Below, piece by piece: positions 34,815 to 44,597 of a stretch of DNA of 49,661 nucleotides. The DNA comes from an uncultured Bacilli bacterium. GTDB lineage: Bacteria; Bacillota_I; Bacilli_A; RF39; UBA660. Positions within the stretch are counted from its first letter, which is position 1, and every line of letters starts with the position of its first letter. The stretch is from assembly GCA_934096535.1 (NCBI GenBank), contig CAKOMC010000005.1, positions 1 to 49,661 of the forward strand, written 5' to 3'. The notes below the pieces were generated by a model, which did not search any database, was not told the origin of the DNA, and saw nothing but the letters and a program-made list of their open reading frames with translations. A program made the position numbers and the translations under genes.

Positions 34815-35916
34815 AATAATTTTTAATAAACTCCTCTCTGTAAGCTAATAAACGGTCTTCTTTAATAGCACTTCTTAATTCTTCTGTTAAGTTGATTAAA
34901 TAATGAATATTATGAATAGAAAGTAAACGAGCTCCAAAGGTTTCTTCACAGTTAATTAGGTGTTTAATGTAAGCCTTAGTATAGTTTTGACAGGCATAAC
35001 AAGTACAACCTTCTTCTATCGGTGTAAAATCTTCTTTATATTTAGCATTTTTAATATTTATTTTGCCATAGCGAGTTAAAGCATGACCATGACGCGCTAA
35101 TCTAGTTGGGGAAACACAGTCAAAAATATCAACACCATTGCAGACATTTTCAACGATATCGATAGGATCCCCTACTCCCATTAAATATCTTACTTTATCT
35201 TTAGGAAGATAAGATGTTGCATAGCGAACCATTTTATATTGAGTTGGTTTATCTTCGCCGACACTGGTGCCACCGATAGAATAACCATCAAAATCCATTT
35301 TAACTAATTCTTCAACGCAATGACGACGCAAATCCTCATATTCACCGCCTTGAACAATGCCAAATAAACTTTGATTAGGATTATTAAAGACATCTTTACC
35401 ACGCTTAGCCCATCTTAGAGTTCTTTCAACGGAATTTTTACAATATTCATAAGTAGCAGGATAACCAATACATTCATCAAAACTCATAGCAATATCACTG
35501 TCTAATTTATTTTGAATCTGAATAGATTTTTCCGGAGTTAAAAGCAGGGCATCGCCATTGTATTGATTTTTAAATTTAACGCCTTCTTCAGTAATGTCTT
35601 TTCTTTTAGCTAAGGAAAAAACTTGAAAACCACCAGAATCGGTTAAGATTGGTCCATTCCAATTCATAAATTTATGCAGTCCACCCGCCTTAGCAACAAT
35701 ATCTTCCCCCGGTCTTAACCATAAATGATAAGTATTTGCTAAGATAATACCAGCATGGTTAGCTTTTAATTCTTCTGGTGATAGTGTTTTTACTGTTGCT
35801 TGGGTTCCAACTGGCATAAACATAGGTGTTTCAAAAGTGCCATAATTAGTGTGAATAAGACCAAGTCGCGCTCTGGTTTCTTTATCTTCTTTTAGTAATT
35901 CATATTTTATTTTCAT
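34798..35916 (-). CDS. tgt: tRNA-guanine transglycosylase
   Basis: A 372-residue TIM-barrel enzyme that exchanges guanine 34 for preQ1 in tRNA with GUN anticodons. Motifs: TPMFMPVGTQATVK near the start, DSGGFQVFSLAKR, the catalytic loop SFDECIGYPA, GGTSVGEDK, and the zinc site with CTCYACQNYTKAYIKHL. Length is normal. queA is not present nearby. The ATG is preceded by a GAGGTAC-type binding site. Confidence 0.97.
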   Translation of the reverse strand: MKIKYELLKEDKETRARLGLIHTNYGTFETPMFMPVGTQATVKTLSPEELKANHAGIILANTYHLWLRPGEDIVAKAGGLHKFMNWNGPILTDSGGFQVFSLAKRKDITEEGVKFKNQYNGDALLLTPEKSIQIQNKLDSDIAMSFDECIGYPATYEYCKNSVERTLRWAKRGKDVFNNPNQSLFGIVQGGEYEDLRRHCVEELVKMDFDGYSIGGTSVGEDKPTQYKMVRYATSYLPKDKVRYLMGVGDPIDIVENVCNGVDIFDCVSPTRLARHGHALTRYGKINIKNAKYKEDFTPIEEGCTCYACQNYTKAYIKHLINCEETFGARLLSIHNIHYLINLTEELRSAIKEDRLLAYREEFIKNYYGNSK

Positions 35917-35954
35917 AATAGTACCTCGCTTTCAAATTATATCAAAAAAACAGA

Positions 35955-37481
35955 CTATCGTCTAGCAAGATATAATCTGTTTTTAGCATATTCACTTAGA
36001 ACTACATTAAAGTTTTCAAAAGTCATTTGAATATTATTTTCTTGTAAATAATAATAAATAGCTATTTTTTCCTCACTAGTAAGTTTGCGATATTCACTAC
36101 CAATCTGACGCTTTATAGTTAGATCATTTAAAATGCTTTCTAAAGTTATATGCAATGTTGCCCTACCTTTAGTAGAATTTTGAGCAACAAAAGTATAAAA
36201 TAATTTACCATCTTCATAATTAAGAAAATTCAAAGCTTTAACACGATTTTTTAATTTTTCTAATGGGTAACTAGTTACACCATAGTAATCAATAATACTA
36301 AAGCTGCGTCTGGTTTTATTATCTACGGGTACTCCATTATGTAAATAGTAGCAAATATAGCCTAATACTTTTTCTAAATATTCTTGTTCATATTCATACA
36401 TTTTTTGCATATGGATTGTTAGCTCATCTTGGCATCTCGTTTCGATACTTGCCTCTTTTAATAGTCTTTGCATTTCTTTGAAACTAATTTTAGAATTGTA
36501 TTTTTCATAATAATAATCGCAAAAATCTTCAACGATCATATTTTTTTCTAAATATTCAGTTAGTATCTTTTGTCTCTTTTCCATAGCTGTAACATTAACT
36601 GACTTTTCTTTAGATACTGGCACTTTAGACTCGGCAAGTGCTTCATCAATAATATTAATTATCATTTGCTCTTGGTTAAATAAAAAACTTCTAATTTCAT
36701 CGTTATTAACGCCATTTAAACGCTTAGTAAAATATTTTATAATAGCATTTTTAGATCGTACTAAAATTTTACTATTAGCATTAGAAACAATACTCTTAAT
36801 CTTTTTAGCTTGATTTTCAGAATCACTTTGAATTATCTTGATAATCTCGTGAGCACAAACTCTAACTTGCATTTCTTCATCATTACTAGCTAATAAGTTA
36901 TTTAACTTTTCTTTTTTTATACGATAAAGATTTTTTTCGCAATCAGTAGCACAGTTAACTGCATAGATTTCACCGTATTTTTTTATATCTTCCGCAGATA
37001 AACCGGTATCACTCGTTACTTCTTCTAAAGCTAAATCTAATGGCATTAGGCGGTTATAAGCGTTAATCAAGGCTTGAAAATATTTCTGATATTCATCTTT
37101 CATCCAATTTTTCTTCAAAATTTCCGCAACTTCTTCTTTTGATAATTTATCCTCTTTAACAACTAATATTGGTTTTTTATCTTTATTAGCTTTCCTCTTA
37201 GCTTCTTTGGCCGCTTGTTTTGCTTCATCTCTAGCCAATTCTTTAATTTTTAAGAATAAATAATGCACTTCTATCAACTTTGGTGGCATTTCTTCTTTCT
37301 TTATTCTATCTCGATGATAATACACATCGCCTATAATTTTGGCTAATTTTAGAATGTCCATATCTCTTTTTTTAGCAAAATTTTTGGCTATTTCTATAAG
37401 TTCAGCCTCGCTTTTTTTATCTTCAATAGCAGTACCTATTTCATAAAAGCATTCCTTAGCAATTGTTCTGTTTTTTGTCAT
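35955..37481 (-). CDS. Hypothetical helical protein
   Basis: A 508-residue protein, unrecognised. It is predicted to be almost all helical and highly charged (Lys/Glu). A Lys/Ala-rich helical segment lies at about 90-115, and several Tyr-rich helices at 330-400. Near the end LHITLESILNDL and EKIAIYYYLQENNI suggest a folded helical domain. There is no signal peptide or transmembrane segment. ATG 37481 is used, with GGGGGAG 5 bases upstream. It precedes tgt by 38 bases in one direction and follows the division operon. Confidence 0.78.
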   Translation of the reverse strand: MTKNRTIAKECFYEIGTAIEDKKSEAELIEIAKNFAKKRDMDILKLAKIIGDVYYHRDRIKKEEMPPKLIEVHYLFLKIKELARDEAKQAAKEAKRKANKDKKPILVVKEDKLSKEEVAEILKKNWMKDEYQKYFQALINAYNRLMPLDLALEEVTSDTGLSAEDIKKYGEIYAVNCATDCEKNLYRIKKEKLNNLLASNDEEMQVRVCAHEIIKIIQSDSENQAKKIKSIVSNANSKILVRSKNAIIKYFTKRLNGVNNDEIRSFLFNQEQMIINIIDEALAESKVPVSKEKSVNVTAMEKRQKILTEYLEKNMIVEDFCDYYYEKYNSKISFKEMQRLLKEASIETRCQDELTIHMQKMYEYEQEYLEKVLGYICYYLHNGVPVDNKTRRSFSIIDYYGVTSYPLEKLKNRVKALNFLNYEDGKLFYTFVAQNSTKGRATLHITLESILNDLTIKRQIGSEYRKLTSEEKIAIYYYLQENNIQMTFENFNVVLSEYAKNRLYLARR

Positions 37482-37629
37482 TTTAACTCCCCCAAACATG
37501 CTATATATACTAACACATCATAAAAGAAAATAGCAAGGCTTTTTTGGCAATTTTTTTCTTATTTAACGGTCAATTAATCATTAAAGTAAATTTTATTAAA
37601 TAGCCTCTTTAAAAAGAAAAAAACTTAGA

Positions 37630-39750
37630 TTACTCTAAGTTAAAAGTTATCTTATCGTTTGATATTTGACTACCGACAACCGCACTTGTTGATACGACCT
37701 TACCACTACCAACTATTTCATAATTAATATTTAAAAGCGTACATAGCGCAATTAATTCACTTTTAGTATATCCTGTAACATCTGGTAAGGTAAAAGCACT
37801 GTTTGTCTTTAAAAATACTCTGGAGCCAATTAGAACTGTAGTTTCTTTATTTGGATATTGTTTAGTTACAGTAGTACCGTTTCCTAAGATAACGGCAGTA
37901 AGACCAGCCATCTTTAGTTTTTCTTTAGCACTTTCAACATCAGTATTAACAAAATTATCTAAAGTAATAATGTTATTTGAAGTTGTATTTTCTAATTTTT
38001 GCTCTAAGTTTTTATATTTAACTATTTCATCAATAATGTTAACAACAGCAGTCGCCGCATTTTTATAAGGTCCTTCAAATTGTTTAACCGAAAAATAAAT
38101 TATATATTTAGGATCTTCATAAGGAAATAGCATAGCAAAAGATCTAATATAATCATAAGTGCCACTTAAATAACCCCGACCATTAGGATTAGGAATCTGG
38201 GCAGTACCAGATTTTCCTATAATATTAACAAGATTTGAACGGAAAAGACGAGCATCAGTTTTACCAGAAGTTACTACATTATGCATCATTTCTTTCATTT
38301 TATCAGTTGTACTTTTTTTGACGACTTGACCTAGTTCTTCTTTTTTGGCTTCATATTTTACTTCTTTAGTATTACTATCTACTATTTTAGAAATGATATA
38401 TGGTTTTAACATGATGCCATCATTTGCTATAGTTGTTAAGGCTTGAATATTTTGAATAGGCGTAGTTGTGATACCTTGCCCAAAAGCCGCAGTAGCAATT
38501 TCGGTTGGATAATTAAATTTAATCGAGCCATTTACCTCATCAGGTAAAGTAATTCCTGTTTTTGTTCCAAAACCAAACCTCGCATAATATTCATTTAACT
38601 TGTCTTTACCCAATTTTTGACTAAGAATAGTAGCTGCCACATTAGAAGAATAATTAAAACCTTCATCAAAAGAAATACGCCCCCAACCGACATTATTAAA
38701 ATCTTTGATAGTAGCATCACTAACTTCTATAGTTCCTGACATATAAGTTTCATCACCATCATATAAATCATTATCAATGGCTGTCATAAAGGAAAAAATC
38801 TTCATGGTTGAACCGGGTTCATAAGCATAAGATACTAAAGGATTTAAATAGCTTTGCATGTTTAATTTATTAGCATCAAAAGAAGGTGAAGCCCCACTAG
38901 CTAAAATAGCCCCCGTTTTAGCATCAGCAACCGTTAAAGTTAACCAACTAAATTTATAGTCTTTAGCTAAAGAATTTATTTCTTGTTCAACAAATAACTG
39001 GATATTATTATCAATAGTTAGATAGATATCATCCCCAGATTTGGCTGCTAAGACATTTTCCTCGGCATAAGGAAGTTTGTAACCATAATTATCGGTTTGA
39101 TATTCACTAAAGCCATTTTCACCCTTTAACTCATCATTATAATATTTTTCGATACCCATTTCACCAGTTATATCACCAGAATCATCTTTTTTAGAATAGC
39201 CAACGATATAAGAAGCAAAATCTCCCATCTGATAATATCTTTTAGAACTCGTAACAAAATCTAAGCCCGGTAAATTTAATTTTTCAATTTCTAATTTTAA
39301 AGTTTCCGTAATATCTTTAGCATAAGCAAACTCAACTTGATACTTATTAGATGTATTTAACCGATCATAAATATAATCATAAGTCATATCTTTATAACCA
39401 TTTTTTTGAAAAACTTCACTTAATTTTTGAGCAGTAGCTTCTTTATCAACTACATGTTGAGGCTTGTTAGGATTGGTTGTTCTTGACTCACTAAGATAAG
39501 CAATCAAAGTATAAGAGTTAACTGTTGCGGCCAAATAATCACCATTATTATCATAGATGGTTCCACGATGGGCATAAAGAGTTTTTTTAGTTGTATTTCT
39601 TTTTTCAGCATATTCTTTTAAATCAATGCCATCAATATTTTTAGCTAAAGATAGATAAATTAATTTACCAATGGCCCCTACAAAGCATAAAATCATAAGA
39701 AAAGTAATTAGCTTACTTAGTTGAATATTTTTTAATTTTTTTGTCTGCAT
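37630..39750 (-). CDS. Class B penicillin-binding protein with PASTA domains (division)
   Basis: A 706-residue transpeptidase. Short cytoplasmic N-terminus and one transmembrane helix (about 14-35), a dimerisation domain, then the transpeptidase with EPGSTMKIFSF (SxxK), YSSNVAA (SxN) and GKSGTAQIPN (KSG). Two PASTA domains end the protein (about 590-645 and 650-706). It follows ftsL and rsmH, the site of PBP2B/SpoVD in Bacillus, so it crosslinks septal peptidoglycan. SpoVD, the sporulation paralogue, has the same layout, so the two cannot be told apart. Confidence 0.92.
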   Translation of the reverse strand: MQTKKLKNIQLSKLITFLMILCFVGAIGKLIYLSLAKNIDGIDLKEYAEKRNTTKKTLYAHRGTIYDNNGDYLAATVNSYTLIAYLSESRTTNPNKPQHVVDKEATAQKLSEVFQKNGYKDMTYDYIYDRLNTSNKYQVEFAYAKDITETLKLEIEKLNLPGLDFVTSSKRYYQMGDFASYIVGYSKKDDSGDITGEMGIEKYYNDELKGENGFSEYQTDNYGYKLPYAEENVLAAKSGDDIYLTIDNNIQLFVEQEINSLAKDYKFSWLTLTVADAKTGAILASGASPSFDANKLNMQSYLNPLVSYAYEPGSTMKIFSFMTAIDNDLYDGDETYMSGTIEVSDATIKDFNNVGWGRISFDEGFNYSSNVAATILSQKLGKDKLNEYYARFGFGTKTGITLPDEVNGSIKFNYPTEIATAAFGQGITTTPIQNIQALTTIANDGIMLKPYIISKIVDSNTKEVKYEAKKEELGQVVKKSTTDKMKEMMHNVVTSGKTDARLFRSNLVNIIGKSGTAQIPNPNGRGYLSGTYDYIRSFAMLFPYEDPKYIIYFSVKQFEGPYKNAATAVVNIIDEIVKYKNLEQKLENTTSNNIITLDNFVNTDVESAKEKLKMAGLTAVILGNGTTVTKQYPNKETTVLIGSRVFLKTNSAFTLPDVTGYTKSELIALCTLLNINYEIVGSGKVVSTSAVVGSQISNDKITFNLE

Positions 39751-39758
39751 AAATACCC

Positions 39759-40049
39759 CTAATTTTTCTTTCCATCAATGCTAGTAATGTTATTGTTTTT
39801 ATATGATAAACCATTTTTATCAGCTATTTCTCTAATTTTATCAAGAGAAGCTAATTCATTTATTTGCATATTAATAGATTCATTTAATTTTTCCTGTTTT
39901 TCTATATTATTTTTTAGCTTTTCAACTTCGATATTAACTTCACTTAATTTGGCTCGGGTTATAACTTGTAAAAGAGGTGAAAAAATAAGGATTAAGACAA
40001 TTAAAATAAATAGATGTTTATCCCTTTTTATATTCTTTTTATTATTCAT
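39759..40049 (-). CDS. ftsL: Cell division protein FtsL
   Basis: A 96-residue bitopic protein: basic N-terminus, one transmembrane helix (about 12-31), then a coiled coil with heptad Leu/Ile (EVEKLKNNIEKQEKLN) and a family-like end (LDKIREIADKNGL). FtsL bridges DivIC and the division PBP in the divisome. It sits between rsmH and the PBP with an 8-base gap downstream, the standard place for this poorly conserved protein. Confidence 0.8.
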   Translation of the reverse strand: MNNKKNIKRDKHLFILIVLILIFSPLLQVITRAKLSEVNIEVEKLKNNIEKQEKLNESINMQINELASLDKIREIADKNGLSYKNNNITSIDGKKN

Positions 40050-40132
40050 TTTATGGCTTCCTTTTTTATTTAAATTTTATTTACATTTTTTATATTTAAT
40101 TTTTATATTTGAATTAAAAAGGCTAATTTATA

Positions 40133-41047
40133 TTATATTTTTTCGGCAACACGCAATTTAGCACTTTTACTACGCGAATTAGCTTCTAATTCTTCGCTAC
40201 TTGGTAATATTGGTTTTTTAGTTATTAATTTTAACTTAGGTTGGTAAGCAGCAGGAATTTCTGGTAAACCTTTAACCAAATCACTTACTTCACTTTCTTC
40301 TTTCATATATTTTTTAACTATACGATCTTCTAATGAATGGAAAGTAATTATCACCATGCGTCCCTGCGGTTTTAAGATATCAGTTACATCCGGCAAAACA
40401 TCTTTTAAAACGGATAATTCTTTATTAACTTCGATACGGATAGCTTGAAAAATTTTCCGCTCAGGATGATTTTTGTAAAAGTAGTTAGCACCCACGGCCT
40501 CTAAAATAACCTTAACAAGTTCTAAAGTAGTCTTTATAGGTCTTTTAGCCACTATTTTATTAGCAATTAAACGACTTTGTTTTTCTTCCCCATAATTAAA
40601 GAAAATATTAGTTAGTTCTTCTTTTTTATATTCATTAACAACTTGCTCAGCCGTTAGATGACTATCAGTATCCATACGCATATCAAGTAAGCCATCTTTA
40701 CTAAAACTAAAACCACGACTAGCAGTATCTATTTGGGGAGAGGAAACCCCTAAATCGAAAACAATACCATCAATTGCCGTTACTCCTAACTCTTCTAATT
40801 TAGCTTTTAAATTCACAAAATTACTTTTTATTATTGTATAATTAGAATTTATTTTAGCTAATCTTTTATCAGCATAATCAATAGCCATTTTATCTTCATC
40901 AAAAGCGTAAAGATGCCCCGTTGTTAATTTTTCTAAAATTTTACTAGAATGACCACCAAGTCCTAAGGTAGCATCAACATAGATACCATCTTCTTTAATA
41001 TTTAAATTTTCAATTGCTTCATTTAATAAGACACTATAATGTTCCAT
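40133..41047 (-). CDS. rsmH: 16S rRNA (cytosine1402-N4)-methyltransferase
   Basis: A 304-residue SAM-dependent methyltransferase. Motifs: SVLLNEAIENLNI at the N-terminus, DATLGLGGHSSKIL (SAM-binding), FDLGVSSPQIDTASRGFSF, and FHSLEDRIVKKYM near the end. It methylates C1402 in the ribosomal P-site. It heads the rsmH-ftsL-PBP block. mraZ, normally just upstream, is missing. Confidence 0.97.
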   Translation of the reverse strand: MEHYSVLLNEAIENLNIKEDGIYVDATLGLGGHSSKILEKLTTGHLYAFDEDKMAIDYADKRLAKINSNYTIIKSNFVNLKAKLEELGVTAIDGIVFDLGVSSPQIDTASRGFSFSKDGLLDMRMDTDSHLTAEQVVNEYKKEELTNIFFNYGEEKQSRLIANKIVAKRPIKTTLELVKVILEAVGANYFYKNHPERKIFQAIRIEVNKELSVLKDVLPDVTDILKPQGRMVIITFHSLEDRIVKKYMKEESEVSDLVKGLPEIPAAYQPKLKLITKKPILPSSEELEANSRSKSAKLRVAEKI

Positions 41048-41184
41048 AAAAACCGCCTTTCTAAGTATTTGTCCAAGTTAATCTTACTATAATTTAGAAT
41101 TTTTGTAAATAAAAGAGCCTAAAAAGTTAGGTTTAGACATTATTTTTACAATCTTACTAATCTTTATTTTTTTATTTAAGTGTA

Positions 41185-41213
41185 TAAAAAAGAACCTGTT
41201 TATTTAGGCTCTT
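41185..41213 (-). terminator. Rho-independent terminator after efp
   Basis: On the - strand AGAGCCT (41212-41206) pairs with AGGTTCT (41197-41191), then a run of six T. It overlaps the last codons of efp. Confidence 0.75.
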
Positions 41214-41764
41214 GATGAATATTTACCGTCTTTAGTAGAGATAATTATATGCTCTCCTTGGCTAATAAACATTGGTACTTTAACAACATAACCAGTTTCG
41301 ATAGTCGCATCTTTTAGGGCATTATTTGTAGTGTTACCCTTAGTTGCTTCCGTAGTTTCTACTACTTCAAATTCGATTTTTTCTGGTAAGTCGATACCAA
41401 TTATTTCCCCTTCATAGAAATTAATAACGATTTCTAGATTTTCTTTTAAATATTTCTTTTCTTCTTCTAATTTAGAAGCTGGTACTTCAATTTGTTCGTA
41501 ACTTGCAGTATCCATGAATACATAATTATCACCAGTACTATATAGGTATTGCATTGGTTTTCTATCGATATGCGCTTTTTCTACCTTAATATTAGTATTA
41601 TAAGTATCTTCAACGATAGAACCTGTCTTAAGATTTCTTAATTTAATCTTAACGAAAGCAGCACCTTTACCAGGTTTTACATGTTGGAATTCAACTATTT
41701 GACATAGTTTGCCATCCATAATAATTGTCATACCATTTTTAATATCGTTAATATTGATGTTCAT
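41204..41764 (-). CDS. efp: Translation elongation factor P
   Basis: A 186-residue three-domain OB protein that relieves ribosomes stalled at polyproline. The conserved loop HVKPGKGAAFVKIKL contains the lysine that is modified in other bacteria; the last domain ends with IISTKDGKYSSRA. Length is normal. It follows rpmG by 18 bases on the same strand and is cotranscribed. Confidence 0.97.
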   Translation of the reverse strand: MNININDIKNGMTIIMDGKLCQIVEFQHVKPGKGAAFVKIKLRNLKTGSIVEDTYNTNIKVEKAHIDRKPMQYLYSTGDNYVFMDTASYEQIEVPASKLEEEKKYLKENLEIVINFYEGEIIGIDLPEKIEFEVVETTEATKGNTTNNALKDATIETGYVVKVPMFISQGEHIIISTKDGKYSSRA

Positions 41765-41782
41765 AATATATGCCTTTCTTTA

Positions 41783-41947
41783 TTATTTTTTTTCTTTATG
41801 TGTTGTTTTTCTACCGCAATTACTACAAAATTTCTTAGTTTCTAACTTTTCTGGAGTATTTTTCTTATTTTTACTTGTAGTATAGTTTTCGTGCTTACAT
41901 TCTTGGCACGCTAAAGTAACATAATTTCTATTTTCATTTTTAGCCAT
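41783..41947 (-). CDS. rpmG: 50S ribosomal protein L33 (zinc-ribbon form)
   Basis: A 54-residue frame that was too short for a normal scan: MAKNENRNYVTLACQECKH at the start and KKFCSNCGRKTTHKE at the end. Two CxxC pairs (CQEC and CSNC) form a zinc ribbon, the C+ type of L33. AAAGGAGG is seven bases before the ATG. It precedes efp. Family role: a small 50S protein near the E-site. Confidence 0.95.
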   Translation of the reverse strand: MAKNENRNYVTLACQECKHENYTTSKNKKNTPEKLETKKFCSNCGRKTTHKEKK

Positions 41948-41991
41948 AAGTATCCCTCCTTTGCTTCACTCCTAAGTATTTTATCATACTT

Positions 41992-43878
41992 TTAACCATT
42001 TGCAAACAAATAATTAGTTATTTCTTTACTAATTAAGCGAGATAAGGGCGCATTATATTTAACTTTAGCATTTTCTAAAGAAATGTTAGGGTTCATTATA
42101 ACCATAGAATACTTTGGATTATCTTTGGGCATAAAGACTGCAAAAGTGGTATTTATAGTAGTGATATCTTTACTATAATAACTCTGAGCCGTCCCGGTTT
42201 TACCCGCAGCCTTATATTTTTTATCAACATAGTTATTAGCCGTTCCTCCATTTACTACTTGATAAAATCCTTCTTTAATCCGGTTAAAACTATCTTTATC
42301 TAAATCAATAACATTTAAAATTTCTTTATCTTTCTTTAAAAAGGACATTTTATAACGAGTCCCCCTACTAGCAATTGTATTAATATAATTTAAAATTTGT
42401 AAAGGAGTATAAGTGTCATATTGGCCAATTGCTAAGTTAAGATAAAGATCACTAGAAACATTAGATCCTTTAATACCAATATTTTCTTTAGGAAAATCAA
42501 TACCTGTTGAACTGCCAAGACCAAACAGGGCAAAAATATCACGATACAAATTAAAGTTAGCAATAGTTACCGGTAAATCCATATTATATTTATAGGTATT
42601 ACCAGTAAGTTTTATAGCATTTATAAATTGGAAGTAGTTACTTGATTGCTTAAGCGCCGTTATATCATCTAAGTAGCCCAAATCTTTAAAGGAACATTTT
42701 TTAGGAACATGATGAATTTTAACACAACCATCTTTAATTTTTTTACCTTTTTCAATCACATTATTTAAGTAACCCACGCTATTAGAAGCCCCTTTAATTA
42801 CTGAACCTACTGTATAACTGTTAAGCATGATGTTACTGCTGACATCGCTAAATTTACCATCAGTAATTTTAAGACCACTAATTGCTAAGATTCCTCCGGT
42901 TTTAGGATCACCGATAATACTATAATTGGTATCAAAGTATTCAGTATTTGCCATTTTTTTAACTTTTAGCATATTATTTTTTTGTATTTCTACTAGTTTT
43001 TCTTGTAATTCTAAATCTAAATTTAATACAATATCCTTCCCTTTTTGACCGGCTTCAACAAGTTCTAAGGAATTATCATCTTTTAAAATATATTTATTCC
43101 TAGTTCCATGTAAAGTTTCTTCATAATAAGATTCCAATCCCGAAATGCCAACTAAAGTATCACTTAAGTAGCCCTTTTCTTTATAATAGTTATAGTCTTC
43201 TTTTTGAATACTTGCAACCGTCCCAATGATAGAAGGGATAATATTATATCTATTTTCTCTTATATAGGTATAATCACAAGAAAGACCAGTTATGTTATAC
43301 TCTAAAACTTGCATACAAAGATTATCACTTACATTACTAATAATTTTCTTTGTATCATAATAATAGCCACTAGTTAAAAGATAATAAGTATGAATAGCGA
43401 TGCGCTCTTTTAAAGTATATTTATTGATTTCAGAATTTAATCGCTCCATTTTTAAGTTATAAATATCCTCGCTATTAAGGGTACGATATTTAATTTTTTC
43501 TTTATCTTCTTTAGTTAAAAGATAGTCTGTATTTTCAGTTAGAAGGTAATATTTTTTTAACTCTTGAGAAGTAGCTTCAGTATTTAAGCTTAAGATATTC
43601 ATTAATTTAGTTGCTAGGTCAATTAAATAATCAGTACTAGGATTATTAATGAGACGAAAAGTAATAACATTAACCTTTTTATTATCGATTAAAACCCGCC
43701 CGTTAGTATCAAGAATTCTTCCTCTTTCTTCTTTAATATCATAAACATATTTAGTACTAATTCGGTTATATTCTTCTAGATAGTAAGCATTGTTTTTAAA
43801 ACGCAAATCATAAAAGCGATAAGTAAACAAGCCAAAAGTTAAAATTATAAGAAAAAATAAAATTACGCTTTTTCGCAT
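41992..43878 (-). CDS. Class B penicillin-binding protein, PBP2/MrdA type
   Basis: A 628-residue transpeptidase: N-terminal transmembrane helix (about 5-22), RGRILDTNGRVL motif of the pedestal domain, then SxxK in YTVGSVIKGAS, SxN in KQSSNYFQF, and AGKTGTAQS. There are no PASTA domains. It resembles rod-complex PBPs such as PbpA, although PBP4b/SpoVD cousins are possible. ATG 43878 is chosen because GGTGAT lies four bases upstream (the frame opens 12 bases earlier). rpmG follows. Confidence 0.9.
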   Translation of the reverse strand: MRKSVILFFLIILTFGLFTYRFYDLRFKNNAYYLEEYNRISTKYVYDIKEERGRILDTNGRVLIDNKKVNVITFRLINNPSTDYLIDLATKLMNILSLNTEATSQELKKYYLLTENTDYLLTKEDKEKIKYRTLNSEDIYNLKMERLNSEINKYTLKERIAIHTYYLLTSGYYYDTKKIISNVSDNLCMQVLEYNITGLSCDYTYIRENRYNIIPSIIGTVASIQKEDYNYYKEKGYLSDTLVGISGLESYYEETLHGTRNKYILKDDNSLELVEAGQKGKDIVLNLDLELQEKLVEIQKNNMLKVKKMANTEYFDTNYSIIGDPKTGGILAISGLKITDGKFSDVSSNIMLNSYTVGSVIKGASNSVGYLNNVIEKGKKIKDGCVKIHHVPKKCSFKDLGYLDDITALKQSSNYFQFINAIKLTGNTYKYNMDLPVTIANFNLYRDIFALFGLGSSTGIDFPKENIGIKGSNVSSDLYLNLAIGQYDTYTPLQILNYINTIASRGTRYKMSFLKKDKEILNVIDLDKDSFNRIKEGFYQVVNGGTANNYVDKKYKAAGKTGTAQSYYSKDITTINTTFAVFMPKDNPKYSMVIMNPNISLENAKVKYNAPLSRLISKEITNYLFANG

Positions 43879-43940
43879 AAAAATCACCATTATTAGTATA
43901 GTTAAGTACTCTTAAATCATACTATTTATGGGGTGATATT

Positions 43941-44204
43941 TTGTATAATTTAGTTGAAGGGGTTGTAAATAAATTATCTTTAAATGATATATTTAATTTT
44001 GCTAAAAAAAATAGTGTTAATCTTTCTAATGAAGAAGCTAGTTTTATTTTAAATTTTTTAAAAAATAATTGGTATAGTCTATTAAAAAATCAAAATATTG
44101 AAATTATAAATAGTTATAAAGACAATTTTAGTCCGAATAATTTTCAAAGAATTAAGGAGTTATTAGAATTCTATAAAGATCGCTATGGCAGACTTTTTAG
44201 ATAA
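43941..44204 (+). CDS. DUF2624-like small protein
   Basis: An 87-residue helical protein. The pattern LNDIFNFAKKNSVNLSNEEASFILNFLK...IEIINSY resembles the DUF2624 (YqfT) family, function unknown. GGTGAT lies three bases before a TTG start, a spacing also seen at other genes here. It runs opposite to its neighbours and is divergent from the PBP. Confidence 0.6.
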   Translation: MYNLVEGVVNKLSLNDIFNFAKKNSVNLSNEEASFILNFLKNNWYSLLKNQNIEIINSYKDNFSPNNFQRIKELLEFYKDRYGRLFR

Positions 44205-44208
44205 AAAT

Positions 44209-44252
44209 AAAAGGCATTACTAGAAGTTAGATCTTCTTTGTAATGCTTTTTA
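44209..44252. terminator. Bidirectional terminator
   Basis: AAAAGGCATTAC (44209-44220) pairs with GTAATGC plus T-tract (44240-44251); AGAAG/CTTCT forms an inner stem. It lies between convergent genes (the DUF2624-like gene and trxA). Confidence 0.85.
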
Positions 44253-44271
44253 ATTTGCATGATAAAACTGT

Positions 44272-44556
44272 CTACTTTAAAAATTCGGTTAAATCTTCTT
44301 TACTCATAAAGCCAACATTCTTAGCAACGACTTTTCCCTCTTCAAAAATCATTAAAGTAGGAATTGACATGATACCAAATTGTCTAGCAATCTCTGGAAA
44401 TTTATCGACATTAACTTTCAATATATTTTCATCCATTGTTTCTAAAACGACACCCATCATTTTACAAGGTCCACACCAATCGGCATAGAAATCTACTAAG
44501 ATGCGCCCCTTTTCTATTTCTTCAGCAAAATTATCTTTTTCTAAATATTTAATCAT
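44272..44556 (-). CDS. trxA: Thioredoxin
   Basis: A 94-residue thioredoxin, slightly short. Active site WCGPC (about 28-32) after DFYADWCGPCKMM, and the cis-Pro in SIPTLMIF (about 70). It reduces disulfides with electrons from thioredoxin reductase (not in the window). AAAGGAG lies close to the ATG. It follows cvpA by 41 bases. Confidence 0.97.
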   Translation of the reverse strand: MIKYLEKDNFAEEIEKGRILVDFYADWCGPCKMMGVVLETMDENILKVNVDKFPEIARQFGIMSIPTLMIFEEGKVVAKNVGFMSKEDLTEFLK

Positions 44557-44597
44557 TATTTGTACTCCTTTATTTTCTATCTCTTTTACTTTTTTAA

